Both the position numbers and the translations under genes were made by a program. A stretch of 5,808 nt of DNA from Erythrobacter sp. UBA2510. GTDB lineage: Bacteria > Pseudomonadota > Alphaproteobacteria > Sphingomonadales > Sphingomonadaceae. Below the pieces are notes generated by a model. It saw only the letters and a list, made by a program, of their open reading frames with translations, was not told where the DNA came from and made no database searches. The stretch is taken from positions 623 through 6,430 of the forward strand of contig DDNW01000147.1 of NCBI GenBank assembly GCA_002341345.1, in the 5' to 3' direction. Shown in pieces: positions 1 through 5,808 of the stretch (position 1 is its first letter; every line of letters begins with the position of its first letter).

Positions 1-2
1 TC

Positions 3-353
3 GCCAAGGGCCCGCATCACGGGCGCGAGGGGCGCGAAGTGTTCCACTTCCCCGACGGGCGCGAGAAGACGCTGCCGGTCAACTCACCCGTGCTGTTCCA
101 CCTCCAGCAATTGCGCGACGAAGTGCACCGTTTCGCCATCGACGCGCATCGGCAGAAGCGCAGCAAGGCGATCACCGCCTCACCGCTCGACGAGATCCCT
201 GGCATCGGCCCCGCAAGGAAGCGCGCGCTGCTGCTGCATTTCGGCACGGCGAGCAAGGTACGCGCGGCGGCGCTGGAGGATTTACAGCGTGTCCCTGGCA
301 TCAGCGAGAGCGTGGCGCGCAAGGTCCACGATTTCTATCACGCGAGCAGCTGA
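3..353 (+). CDS. uvrC: UvrC, excinuclease ABC subunit C (C-terminal part, cut by the window edge)
   Basis: This is the C-terminal end of the nucleotide excision repair endonuclease subunit. UvrC works with UvrA and UvrB and cuts the damaged DNA strand on both sides of a lesion. About 116 codons are visible, with no start in the window. The fragment opens with the end of the RNase H-like nuclease domain. It includes the conserved RDEVHRFAI stretch, whose His (codon at 126-128) matches the catalytic His of the family (H538 in E. coli numbering, from memory). A (HhH)2 DNA-binding domain follows, seen as LDEIPGIGPARKRALLLHFG and then LQRVPGISESVARKVHDFY. The domain order and the end shortly after the second hairpin motif are normal for UvrC, so the C-terminus looks intact. 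The next gene, a stress protein, starts 68 bases after the stop. A GTG at 39 lies inside the gene and is not a real start. Confidence 0.96.
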   Translation, partial: AKGPHHGREGREVFHFPDGREKTLPVNSPVLFHLQQLRDEVHRFAIDAHRQKRSKAITASPLDEIPGIGPARKRALLLHFGTASKVRAAALEDLQRVPGISESVARKVHDFYHASS

Positions 354-360
354 TATTTGA

Positions 361-379
361 CGGCGATCAATGATCGTCG
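361..379 (+). repeat. Short inverted repeat between uvrC and the stress-protein gene
   Basis: Positions 364-376 form a perfect 13-base palindrome, CGATCAATGATCG, centred on A370. With one G-U pair it extends to 361-379, giving a 7-bp stem with a 5-base loop in RNA. It starts 8 bases after the uvrC stop. No T-run follows on either strand (GGGG follows on the plus strand), so it is a poor intrinsic terminator. It could be a weak end signal for uvrC, an operator for the stress-protein gene, or chance. Confidence 0.3.
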
Positions 380-407
380 GGGCAGCGTAGGTCAGACAGA
401 ATGCAGC

Positions 408-415
408 AGGAGGGG
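408..415 (+). promoter_or_regulatory. Ribosome binding site that sets the start of the stress-protein gene
   Basis: AGGAGGGG is a near-perfect Shine-Dalgarno sequence 6 bases before the ATG at 422. An in-frame ATG at 401 lies upstream of this site and has no comparable sequence before it. Starting there would place the binding site inside the coding sequence. The site therefore favours 422 as the true start. Confidence 0.85.
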
Positions 416-421
416 AAATTG

Positions 422-1234
422 ATGCGTTCGATCTTGCTTCACGCCAATAGCGATCCTGATTTCGAAGACCGATTTCAGGTTGCTCTCGACATCTGCCGAA
501 CGTTCGACGCCCACCTTACCGTGGTGCAATCGATTGCCGTCGATATCATATTCGGCGGCGACCTCTACGGTGTCACCACGACCCAGTTGATCCCGGTGAT
601 CCGGGAGCAGGCGGCGCAGTTCCGCGATGTGGCGGAAGCGCGCCTTGCGGGCGAGGACGTCCGCTGGAACTGGGTCGAGGAAACCGGCCTGGTCGACAAT
701 AACATCCTGCGCTACGCGGCCCTGAGCGACCTGGTTATCCTGGGCAGCCATGACCCGGACCGGAAGTCACACGCTCCGTCGTCGCTCGTCGACAGGCTGG
801 CGATTGAATGCAAGGTTCCAATCCTCGTGGTGCCCGACAGGATGCGGGCGATTGATTTCGGCAAGGCTGCCGTGATCGGCTGGAATGGTTCGGTCGAGGC
901 CTCGCGGGCAGTGCGCGGGGCCATGCCCTTGCTGAAGCGTTCGTCCGCAGTCCACCTCGTGTCGATTGGCGATCACGACGAACCCCGTTTCGACCTGCCC
1001 TTGATCGCCGGTGCCGAATATCTCGACCGCCACGGCGTGCATTGCGAAATGGTAGAACTGCCGCCTGGCGATCTCCCGATCGCCAGAACCTTGCTGGAAG
1101 CTGCAAGGGCGCGCGATGCGGCCTATATCGTCATGGGCGCCTATGGGACGTCGCGAATCGTCGAAACGCTGTTCGGCGGGGTGACCCGCAAGATGTTGAG
1201 CGATCCGGAGCTGCCGATCGTGCTCGCGCACTGA
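422..1234 (+). CDS. Universal stress protein, tandem UspA domains
   Basis: This is a 270-residue cytoplasmic protein with two Usp (alpha/beta, Rossmann-like) domains in tandem. Domain 1 is about residues 1-140 (MRSILLHANS at the start, ILVVP at its end). Domain 2 is about 145-270 and opens with the typical VIGWNGSVEASRAV strand and helix. Usp proteins are induced by starvation and other stresses, and many bind ATP. Domain 2 carries the ATP-loop pattern G-2X-G-9X-G at residues 239-252 (GAYG, nine residues, then GG). The Ser/Thr that usually follows the last Gly is a Gly here. Domain 1 has only a degenerate loop (GSHD), so at most one site looks competent for nucleotide binding. The start at 422 is chosen over the in-frame ATG at 401 because of the strong ribosome binding site at 408-415. 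The gene lies 68 bases after uvrC and converges with tesB. The specific stress role is unknown. Confidence 0.9.
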   Translation: MRSILLHANSDPDFEDRFQVALDICRTFDAHLTVVQSIAVDIIFGGDLYGVTTTQLIPVIREQAAQFRDVAEARLAGEDVRWNWVEETGLVDNNILRYAALSDLVILGSHDPDRKSHAPSSLVDRLAIECKVPILVVPDRMRAIDFGKAAVIGWNGSVEASRAVRGAMPLLKRSSAVHLVSIGDHDEPRFDLPLIAGAEYLDRHGVHCEMVELPPGDLPIARTLLEAARARDAAYIVMGAYGTSRIVETLFGGVTRKMLSDPELPIVLAH

Positions 1235-1244
1235 GTGCACCTGA

Positions 1245-1260
1245 CGGGGCCATGGCCCTG
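1245..1260. terminator. Possible weak hairpin between the convergent stress-protein and tesB genes
   Basis: A 12-base palindrome, GGGCCATGGCCC (1247-1258), can form a 6-bp hairpin with a CATG loop over 1245-1260. It starts 10 bases after the stop of the stress-protein gene, in the 62-base gap before the tesB stop. No T-run follows on either strand, so it may be only a weak or Rho-assisted end signal, or chance. Confidence 0.25.
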
Positions 1261-1296
1261 AGGTGATATTGCTCCCCTTTGGCCCGGCCGGCCAGT

Positions 1297-2196
1297 TTAG
1301 TCGCGAATGTCGCGGATCATACCTTCCTGCGCGACGCTGGCGACAATATTCCCACTCCGGTCGAATACCTGACCACGGGCAAAACCACGTGCGTTGCCGG
1401 TCCATGGGCTGTCGGTGACGTAGAGCAGCCAGTCGTCGCAGCGGAAATCCTCGTGGTACCACACCGCGTGGTCGAGGCTGGCGAGCTTCAAATCGCCGTT
1501 CATCAGTGACAGGCCGTGCGGCTGCAGCACGGTCGAGAGCAGCTGGAAATCGGTGACATAGGCCAGCGCGGCGCGGTGGACGTGCGGGTTGGGTGGCAAT
1601 GGCGCGAGTGTGCGAATCCAGATATGCGACAGCGCCTCGCGCTTTTGCGGATTGAACCAGTCGCGTGGTTCGACCGAGCGAATATCGAACGGTTGCGGTC
1701 TTAGCCGGACTTCACGTAGTCTCTCATTGTCGAGTCCCGTCGCCAGCTTGCGCATGATTACCGTGTCCGGAACGAGGTCCTCAGGCGGTGGAACATCGGG
1801 CATCTGCGCCTGCTGGTGCCCGAGGCCGGGTTGCAATTTCTGGAACGAGGCGGTCAGGTTCAGGATTGCTTCGCCATTCTGGCTGGCGACGACCCGACGG
1901 TTGCTGAAGCTGCGTCCGTCCAGATCGCGTTTGACCCGAAACTCTATCTTCTGGTTGGCGATGCCACCACGAAGGAAATAGGCGTGCAGCGAATGGGTCA
2001 GGAATTCGGGGCCCACGGTCCGGCGTGCTGCAACCAGCGCCTGGGCGATAGCTTGCCCACCGAAAATGCGACCTACATCGCCATCCATGCAGCGGCCCAT
2101 GAAGCGATCGGCACCGCGCATTTCCAGATCGAGTAGCAACGCAAAGTCAGCGACGATCTGCTCTGGCGTCTGGGAGTGCGACCTTGTTTGCTCCAT
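1297..2196 (-). CDS. tesB: Acyl-CoA thioesterase II (TesB family)
   Basis: This 299-residue enzyme hydrolyses acyl-CoA to free fatty acid and CoA in the cytoplasm and has broad chain-length range in this family. It is a double hotdog-fold protein. The N-terminal hotdog shows GRIFGGQAIAQALVAA (residues 42-57) and HSLHAYFLRGG (68-78). The C-terminal hotdog shows AYVTDFQLL (212-220), LASLDHAVWYH (238-248) and ARGFARGQVFD through VAQEGMIRD. Compared with the E. coli TesB triad D204/T228/Q278, the equivalents here are D216, S240 and Q290. Ser replaces Thr, a conservative change that I recall in the related human ACOT8, so activity is expected. Length is close to E. coli TesB (286). The ATG at 2196 has no clear Shine-Dalgarno sequence before it, but the N-terminus aligns with the family from about residue 13, so a later start is unlikely. 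It lies downstream of hppA on the same strand, across a probable terminator, and so likely has its own promoter. Confidence 0.95.
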   Translation of the reverse strand: MEQTRSHSQTPEQIVADFALLLDLEMRGADRFMGRCMDGDVGRIFGGQAIAQALVAARRTVGPEFLTHSLHAYFLRGGIANQKIEFRVKRDLDGRSFSNRRVVASQNGEAILNLTASFQKLQPGLGHQQAQMPDVPPPEDLVPDTVIMRKLATGLDNERLREVRLRPQPFDIRSVEPRDWFNPQKREALSHIWIRTLAPLPPNPHVHRAALAYVTDFQLLSTVLQPHGLSLMNGDLKLASLDHAVWYHEDFRCDDWLLYVTDSPWTGNARGFARGQVFDRSGNIVASVAQEGMIRDIRD

Positions 2197-2253
2197 GGTT
2201 AAACGACATGCGCGCCGAAAAACCGTACGTCAACAAGGCGCACAAAATCCCGT

Positions 2254-2267
2254 CCTGAAAATTCAGG
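2254..2267. repeat. Palindrome upstream of tesB (possible operator)
   Basis: CCTGAA-AA-TTCAGG is a perfect 6-bp inverted repeat with a 2-base centre, 58 bases upstream of the tesB ATG. A TTGACG (minus strand, 2233-2228) lies between it and the gene and could serve as a -35 element, but no good -10 sits at the right spacing (CATGTC at 17 bases). A palindrome beside a promoter could be a repressor or activator site. No regulator family can be named from the sequence. Confidence 0.3.
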
Positions 2268-2281
2268 TGCATTCCCTTCCC

Positions 2282-2320
2282 AAATGTTGCGCCCGATCAA
2301 TGTCGAAGGGCGCAACATTT
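2282..2320 (-). terminator. Hairpin terminator after hppA
   Basis: A perfect 13-bp inverted repeat (2282-2294 pairs with 2308-2320, arm AAATGTTGCGCCC) encloses a 13-base loop. It begins 11 bases after the hppA stop codon. Read on the minus strand, the stem is GC-rich towards the loop and ends in ATTT, with an A-rich 5' flank. The T-run is short and lies within the stem, followed by GGGAAGGG. Its position right after hppA makes termination of that transcript the best reading. The site lies 85 bases before the tesB start, so it probably separates the two genes. Confidence 0.65.
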
Positions 2321-2331
2321 TGTTCTCCCGC

Positions 2332-4431
2332 CTATCCGGCCAGTGCCGCCAGCAGCAGCAAAGCGACGATGTTGGTGATCTTGATCATCGGGTTCACGGC
2401 GGGGCCCGCAGTGTCCTTGTAAGGGTCGCCAACCGTGTCGCCGGTGACCGCTGCCTTGTGGGCTTCGGAGCCTTTGCCGCCGTGATTGCCGTCTTCGATA
2501 TACTTCTTTGCATTGTCCCATGCGCCGCCGCCGGCAGTCATCGACAATGCGACGAAAAGGCCGCCGACGATCACGCCCAGCAGCAACGCACCCAGTGCAG
2601 CAAAACCGTTCTGCTCGCCCGCCACCGCACTGATGACGAAGAACACCACGATCGGCGCGAGCACCGGTAGCAGGCTAGGGACGATCATCTCTTTGATCGC
2701 GGCCTTGGTAACGAGGTCCACCGTGCGTGCATAGTTCGGGCGGCTGGTCCCGGCCATGATGCCGGGGTCGGCCTTGAACTGGTCGCGCACGTCCTTAACC
2801 ACGTCGCCCGCTGCACGCCCCACAGCGGTCATGCCCATCGCCCCGAACAGGTACGGGAGCAGCGCGCCGAGCAGCAGCCCGACGATGACGTAGGGATTTT
2901 CGAGGCTGAAATCGACCGGCGTATCGGGGAAGAACTCCGCAAGGTCGGTCGTGTAGGCCGCGAACAGGACCAGCGCGGCAAGGCCCGCCGAACCGATCGC
3001 ATAGCCCTTGGTCACGGCCTTGGTCGTGTTACCCACCGCGTCGAGCGCGTCGGTCTTTTCCCGCACGCTGTCATCCAGCCCCGCCATCTCGGCGATGCCC
3101 CCGGCATTGTCGGTCACCGGGCCATAGGCGTCGAGCGCCACGACCATGCCCGCCAGCGCCAGCATGCTGGTCGCCGCATAGGCGATGCCGATCAGCCCGG
3201 CGAGCTGGTAGGCGACCACGATGCCGGTCACGATCGCCAGCGTCGGAAGGGCAGTCGATTCCAGGCTGATTGCGAGGCCCTGGATCACGTTGGTGCCATG
3301 GCCCGTTTCGGACGATTTCGCGATCGAGCGCACCGGACGGAAATTGGTGCCCGTGTAGTATTCGGTGATCCAGATGATCAGCCCGGTCAGAACCAGCCCG
3401 ACCATCGCCGACCAGAACAGATCCATCCCAGTGAAACCGTCCACGCCCTCGGCGCCGCCCATCCCCGCATTCATGTCGCCCAGCGCATATTGCATGACGA
3501 GGTAGATCAGCGGAATCGACAGCACGGCGGTGACGAGGAAGCCCTTGTACATCGCGCCCATCACGTTCGTGCCGCCACCAAGCCGCACGAAATAGGTCCC
3601 GATGATCGAGGTGACGATGCAGGCTCCGCCGATCAGCAGCGGCAGCGCCATCATCGGCATCAGCATGTCGCCCAGGCCCTTCAGCAGCAGCGCGGTCAGC
3701 ACCATGGTCGCACCGACGGTGACGACATAGGTTTCGAACAAATCGGCGGCCATGCCCGCACAGTCACCGACATTGTCGCCCACATTGTCGGCGATCACGG
3801 CAGGGTTGCGCGGATCATCCTCGGGGATGCCCGCCTCGACCTTGCCGACGAGGTCGGCGCCGACGTCAGCAGCCTTGGTAAAAATGCCACCGCCCAGACG
3901 CGCGAATATCGAGATCAGCGAGGCGCCGAAGGCGAGTGCCACCAGCGCGTCGATCACAGTGCGATCATTAGCGGCCATATTCATGGGGCCAGTCAGCACG
4001 TAGAAGAACACCGCAATGGCGAGCAGCGCGAGGCCCGCCACCAGCAGGCCGGTGATCGCACCGGCACGAAAGGCGAGGGTCAGGCCCTCTTGCAGGCCCT
4101 TTTGCGCAGCGGCAGCGGTGCGCACATTGGCGCGGACCGAGATGTTCATGCCGATGAAACCCGCCACGCCCGACAGGATCGCGCCGATCACAAAGCCGGT
4201 CGCGCTGATCGACCCGAGGAAATAGGCGACCAGCGCTGCCACGACCACGCCAACCATGCCGATGGTGGTATATTGGCGCTTCAGATAGGCCTGTGCGCCT
4301 TCTTGAATGGCCCCGGCAATTTCCTGCATCCGGGCATTCCCGGCATCCGCGCTAAGGACCTGACGACTGGTGACGAAACCGTAGACGATGGCCAGCAGGC
4401 CAAGCGCGATCGCAATAAGAACAAGGTCCAT
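2332..4431 (-). CDS. hppA: K+-independent type H+-translocating membrane pyrophosphatase
   Basis: This 699-residue inner-membrane protein couples hydrolysis of pyrophosphate to proton pumping. It conserves energy from PPi, a by-product of biosynthesis. Most of the chain is hydrophobic, with some 14-16 transmembrane helices expected for the family. The first helix starts at residue 2 ([20 protein letters not shown]). The PPi/Mg-binding signatures are present: [11 protein letters not shown] (189-199), [19 protein letters not shown] (215-233), [11 protein letters not shown] (441-451), [13 protein letters not shown] (634-646) and [15 protein letters not shown] (663-677). The GNTTK motif at 467-471 carries Lys where K+-dependent enzymes have Ala, which points to the K+-independent, H+-pumping class. 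Start: ATG at 4431 follows a purine-rich GGGGAAGAG (minus strand, 4445-4437). The frame stays open to a TTG at 4524, but that extension crosses a terminator hairpin and lacks family similarity. The gene lies downstream of thiL with a terminator-like hairpin in between. Confidence 0.97.
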   Translation of the reverse strand: MDLVLIAIALGLLAIVYGFVTSRQVLSADAGNARMQEIAGAIQEGAQAYLKRQYTTIGMVGVVVAALVAYFLGSISATGFVIGAILSGVAGFIGMNISVRANVRTAAAAQKGLQEGLTLAFRAGAITGLLVAGLALLAIAVFFYVLTGPMNMAANDRTVIDALVALAFGASLISIFARLGGGIFTKAADVGADLVGKVEAGIPEDDPRNPAVIADNVGDNVGDCAGMAADLFETYVVTVGATMVLTALLLKGLGDMLMPMMALPLLIGGACIVTSIIGTYFVRLGGGTNVMGAMYKGFLVTAVLSIPLIYLVMQYALGDMNAGMGGAEGVDGFTGMDLFWSAMVGLVLTGLIIWITEYYTGTNFRPVRSIAKSSETGHGTNVIQGLAISLESTALPTLAIVTGIVVAYQLAGLIGIAYAATSMLALAGMVVALDAYGPVTDNAGGIAEMAGLDDSVREKTDALDAVGNTTKAVTKGYAIGSAGLAALVLFAAYTTDLAEFFPDTPVDFSLENPYVIVGLLLGALLPYLFGAMGMTAVGRAAGDVVKDVRDQFKADPGIMAGTSRPNYARTVDLVTKAAIKEMIVPSLLPVLAPIVVFFVISAVAGEQNGFAALGALLLGVIVGGLFVALSMTAGGGAWDNAKKYIEDGNHGGKGSEAHKAAVTGDTVGDPYKDTAGPAVNPMIKITNIVALLLLAALAG

Positions 4432-4450
4432 GCCCGCTCTTCCCCTTCCC

Positions 4451-4480
4451 AAAAAAACGGCCCGGCCTTTGGTGGCCGGG
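4451..4480 (-). terminator. Intrinsic terminator between thiL and hppA, or attenuator in the hppA leader
   Basis: On the minus strand a 7-bp GC stem (CCCGGCC at 4480-4474 with GGCCGGG at 4467-4461) and a 6-base loop ACCAAA are followed by CCG and then seven T (4457-4451). This is the classic form of a Rho-independent terminator. The T-run ends only 19 bases before the hppA ATG and abuts the hppA ribosome binding region. The thiL stop lies 75 bases upstream of the stem. It may end the thiL transcript, or act on a transcript that starts between thiL and the hairpin. Confidence 0.75.
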
Positions 4481-4497
4481 TCCTGTCGGGGATCAAG

Positions 4498-4524
4498 GCT
4501 ATAAGCGAGTTTGCCCAGTGGCAA
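4498..4524 (-). promoter_or_regulatory. Candidate hppA promoter upstream of the leader hairpin
   Basis: On the minus strand TTGCCA (4524-4519) and TATAGC (4503-4498) are spaced by 15 bases. Shifting the first hexamer by one base to CTTGCC gives 16. They resemble sigma-70 -35 and -10 boxes but the match and spacing are imperfect. TTGCC-CAGT-GGCAA (plus strand, 4511-4524) is an inverted repeat overlapping the -35 and could be an operator. If real, the transcript would start near 4491 and carry the terminator hairpin in a roughly 60-base leader. Confidence 0.3.
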
Positions 4525-4555
4525 GCTTAAAGCGGAAGTGGCCTGTCGGCAGCGC

Positions 4556-5437
4556 TCAACGATCGCCGTGCTGATAACCGAGGCCTGCCGGTCCGGTCAG
4601 GGGGTCGCCATCGAGCACCAGCGGCGCAGAGCCGCGCGCCTGTACCTCGCCGATGCGGGTGGCGGGGATGGCGGGTGCGACCGGCGCAGGCAGGGCGAAG
4701 AGCAGTTCGTAATCCTCGCCCCAGCGCAGTGCATCCTGCCGCCGGTTGGCGGGCACGGCGAAGGGCACTAGCGCGCTTTCCAGCGCAAGCGTGACGCCGC
4801 TTGCCTCGGCCATACGCAAGGCGTCGAGCAGCAGACCGTCGGAGATGTCCATCATCGCGGAAACCTGCGGCGCGAGTGCGATGCCCTCGGCCAGTCGCGC
4901 CATTGGGCGACAATAGGCGGACGGGTCAGCATCGCCGCCATCTCGCAGCGCCTCGTAGCCGAGCATTGCCGCGCCGATCTGGCCGGTGACGTAAAGCTGG
5001 TCGCCAGCCTGCGCCCCGCCACGCGAAGGGACAGGCCGATGTATGGCGCGTCCGATGGCGGTCAGGCCGAGCGTGCGGGGGCCCCTGGCCGCAATCGTAT
5101 CGCCGCCGAGCATGGGCACATTGTAATGCGCGAGCACGTCCTCCAGCCCTGCAAGGAAGCGCGTATCCTGATCGCCCAGAACGTAACCGAGCAGAACCCC
5201 GACCGGTTCCGCGCCCTTGGCGGCGAGATCGGAGAGGTTGCTCGCCACCAGCTTCCACGCGACATCGGCCATATCGGCATCGGGCAGGTAATGGACGCCT
5301 TCGGCCATCGCGTCGTGGGTCACCACCAGCGCTTCGCCGCCGAGCTCAATGACCGCCGCATCGTCAGAAAGGCCCCGCGCGCCGGGATGCAGCGGCAGCG
5401 CGCGCAACGCCTCGATAAAGGCGAGTTCGCCTTTCAT
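4556..5437 (-). CDS. thiL: Thiamine-monophosphate kinase
   Basis: This 293-residue cytoplasmic enzyme uses ATP to phosphorylate thiamine monophosphate to thiamine pyrophosphate, the last step of cofactor synthesis. It belongs to the PurM/SelD-like fold. Visible motifs in order are GELAFIEAL (3-11), SDDAAVI (24-30, metal and nucleotide binding; usually GDDAA or GDDCA), [11 protein letters not shown] (40-50), [14 protein letters not shown] (65-78), GGDT (111-114), [11 protein letters not shown] (197-207) and GEDYELLF (240-247). It ends near the usual C-terminus (GYQH). It is about 30 residues shorter than the E. coli enzyme, through small internal and C-terminal differences. Start: ATG at 5437 gives the family N-terminus. 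The frame is open much further upstream, but that part is antisense to the nuclease gene and has no family similarity. No strong Shine-Dalgarno sequence precedes the ATG. In many proteobacteria nusB lies just upstream of thiL, whereas here a divergent nuclease gene does. Confidence 0.95.
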   Translation of the reverse strand: MKGELAFIEALRALPLHPGARGLSDDAAVIELGGEALVVTHDAMAEGVHYLPDADMADVAWKLVASNLSDLAAKGAEPVGVLLGYVLGDQDTRFLAGLEDVLAHYNVPMLGGDTIAARGPRTLGLTAIGRAIHRPVPSRGGAQAGDQLYVTGQIGAAMLGYEALRDGGDADPSAYCRPMARLAEGIALAPQVSAMMDISDGLLLDALRMAEASGVTLALESALVPFAVPANRRQDALRWGEDYELLFALPAPVAPAIPATRIGEVQARGSAPLVLDGDPLTGPAGLGYQHGDR

Positions 5438-5468
5438 ATCCGCGTCATGCACCGGTGGCAGAGAGAAT

Positions 5469-5476
5469 GGAAAGGA
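5469..5476 (+). promoter_or_regulatory. Ribosome binding site of the S1/P1 nuclease gene
   Basis: GGAAAGGA lies 6 bases before the ATG at 5483 and is a good Shine-Dalgarno match. It supports 5483 as the start. An ATG immediately after, at 5486, is a second in-frame possibility that would change the protein by one residue. Confidence 0.65.
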
Positions 5477-5482
5477 TCGATC

Positions 5483-5808
5483 ATGATGAGAATTTCCGCC
5501 TGTCTGCTCGTTCCGGCGCTTGCCGCCATGCTTCCCGCCCCAGCGCTGGCCTGGGGCGCGCTGGGCCACCGCGTAAGCGCCACCATCGCCGAGCGCAATA
5601 TCAGCGGAAACACGAGGGCGCATGTCGAGGCGATTTTCGGTGCCGTAGCTCTGCCTGAAGTCTCGACGCTGCCCGACGAGCAGCGGCAGAATCCCGACCC
5701 TTTCTGGCAGGGTGTGGCGCGCTGGCACCGGGTAGAGGTGGAACGCGGAGCGCATATCGTCGACCGCCTGCCGCATGAAGACGGGGATGCGGTGGACGCG
5801 CTCGAATG
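5483..5808 (+). CDS. S1/P1-type zinc nuclease, secreted (N-terminal part, cut by the window edge)
   Basis: The first 108 codons of an open frame run to the window end without a stop. Residues 1-23 form a signal peptide (MMRI, a hydrophobic core, then ALA before the cut), so the product is likely exported. The mature protein would begin with WGALGHR. In S1/P1 nucleases the N-terminal Trp and the His at mature position 6 bind zinc, and both fit here (W24 and H29 of the precursor). Two further ligands, mature Asp45 and His60 in P1 nuclease, have plausible equivalents in STLPDEQR (D65) and ARWHRVEV (H82). The family cuts single-stranded DNA and RNA and can remove 3'-phosphates. The remaining ligands lie beyond the window. 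The start is supported by the ribosome binding site at 5469-5476. The gene is divergent from thiL with only 45 bases between the start codons, so their control regions must overlap each other or the coding regions. Confidence 0.87.
   Translation, partial: MMRISACLLVPALAAMLPAPALAWGALGHRVSATIAERNISGNTRAHVEAIFGAVALPEVSTLPDEQRQNPDPFWQGVARWHRVEVERGAHIVDRLPHEDGDAVDALE

Noticed and set aside
1281..1293. A GGCCGGCC-containing GC-rich palindrome near the tesB stop.
   Set aside because: It is only eight bases of perfect symmetry in a GC-rich region with no T-run, so it is likely chance.
767..1462. A 231-codon minus-strand open frame spanning the end of the stress-protein gene and the end of tesB.
   Set aside because: It is antisense to the stress-protein gene over most of its length and overlaps tesB in another frame, with Arg/Pro/His-rich shadow composition and no known motifs.
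4432..4524. A 31-residue N-terminal extension of HppA from a TTG at 4524.
   Set aside because: The extension crosses the terminator hairpin, lacks family similarity and has a rare start. ATG at 4431 begins directly with the first membrane helix and has a purine-rich site before it.
3298..4530. A 410-codon open frame on the plus strand opposite hppA.
   Set aside because: It is fully antisense to a well-supported hppA, has a His/Arg/Gln/Asp-rich low-complexity composition typical of reverse frames in GC-rich genes, and shows no recognisable domain.
5455..5658. A 67-codon plus-strand open frame overlapping the start of the nuclease gene.
   Set aside because: It is in a different frame from the nuclease, which has a signal peptide, zinc-ligand motif and a good ribosome binding site. 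The short frame has shadow composition.
5438..5776. An upstream extension of the thiL frame giving a 406-residue protein.
   Set aside because: The added 113 residues have no ThiL similarity and lie antisense to the S1/P1 nuclease signal peptide and mature N-terminus. The family N-terminus starts at 5437.
1..5808. A mobile element, CRISPR array, toxin-antitoxin, phage defence or other unknown system.
   Set aside because: Nearly all of the window is covered by five recognisable families plus one partial nuclease. No transposase, integrase, direct-repeat array, tRNA or composition shift was seen.

Overview
The window reads as ordinary chromosomal DNA of a GC-rich alphaproteobacterium, most likely in the Sphingomonadales (a Sphingomonas, Erythrobacter or Novosphingobium type). 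This is inferred from the GC-rich codon use, the style of the proteins and a K+-independent type proton-pumping pyrophosphatase. It cannot be proved from the window alone.

Layout from left to right. (1) Positions 3-353, plus strand: the 3' end of uvrC, entering from the left edge. (2) 422-1234, plus strand: a tandem-domain universal stress protein with a strong ribosome binding site. (3) 1297-2196, minus strand: tesB, acyl-CoA thioesterase II, convergent with the stress-protein gene. (4) 2197-2331: a 135-bp gap with a long perfect hairpin (terminator of hppA) and a small palindrome in front of tesB. (5) 2332-4431, minus strand: hppA, a membrane H+-translocating pyrophosphatase. (6) 4432-4555: the hppA leader, with a textbook intrinsic terminator hairpin ending just before the hppA ribosome binding site. 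(7) 4556-5437, minus strand: thiL, thiamine-monophosphate kinase. (8) 5483-5808, plus strand: the first 108 codons of a secreted S1/P1-type zinc nuclease, divergent from thiL and cut by the right edge.

The genes are a mix of housekeeping and stress functions: DNA repair, stress response, acyl-CoA hydrolysis, pyrophosphate-driven proton pumping, thiamine pyrophosphate synthesis and extracytoplasmic nucleic-acid breakdown. They do not form one obvious pathway. thiL, hppA and tesB share a strand, but terminator-like hairpins lie between thiL and hppA and between hppA and tesB, so they are probably separate or attenuated transcription units.

I found no mobile element, CRISPR array, tRNA or rRNA, and no convincing novel system. 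The most interesting point is the terminator immediately ahead of the hppA start codon, which could be a plain thiL terminator or an attenuator in the hppA leader. All gaps between genes are shorter than 300 bases.
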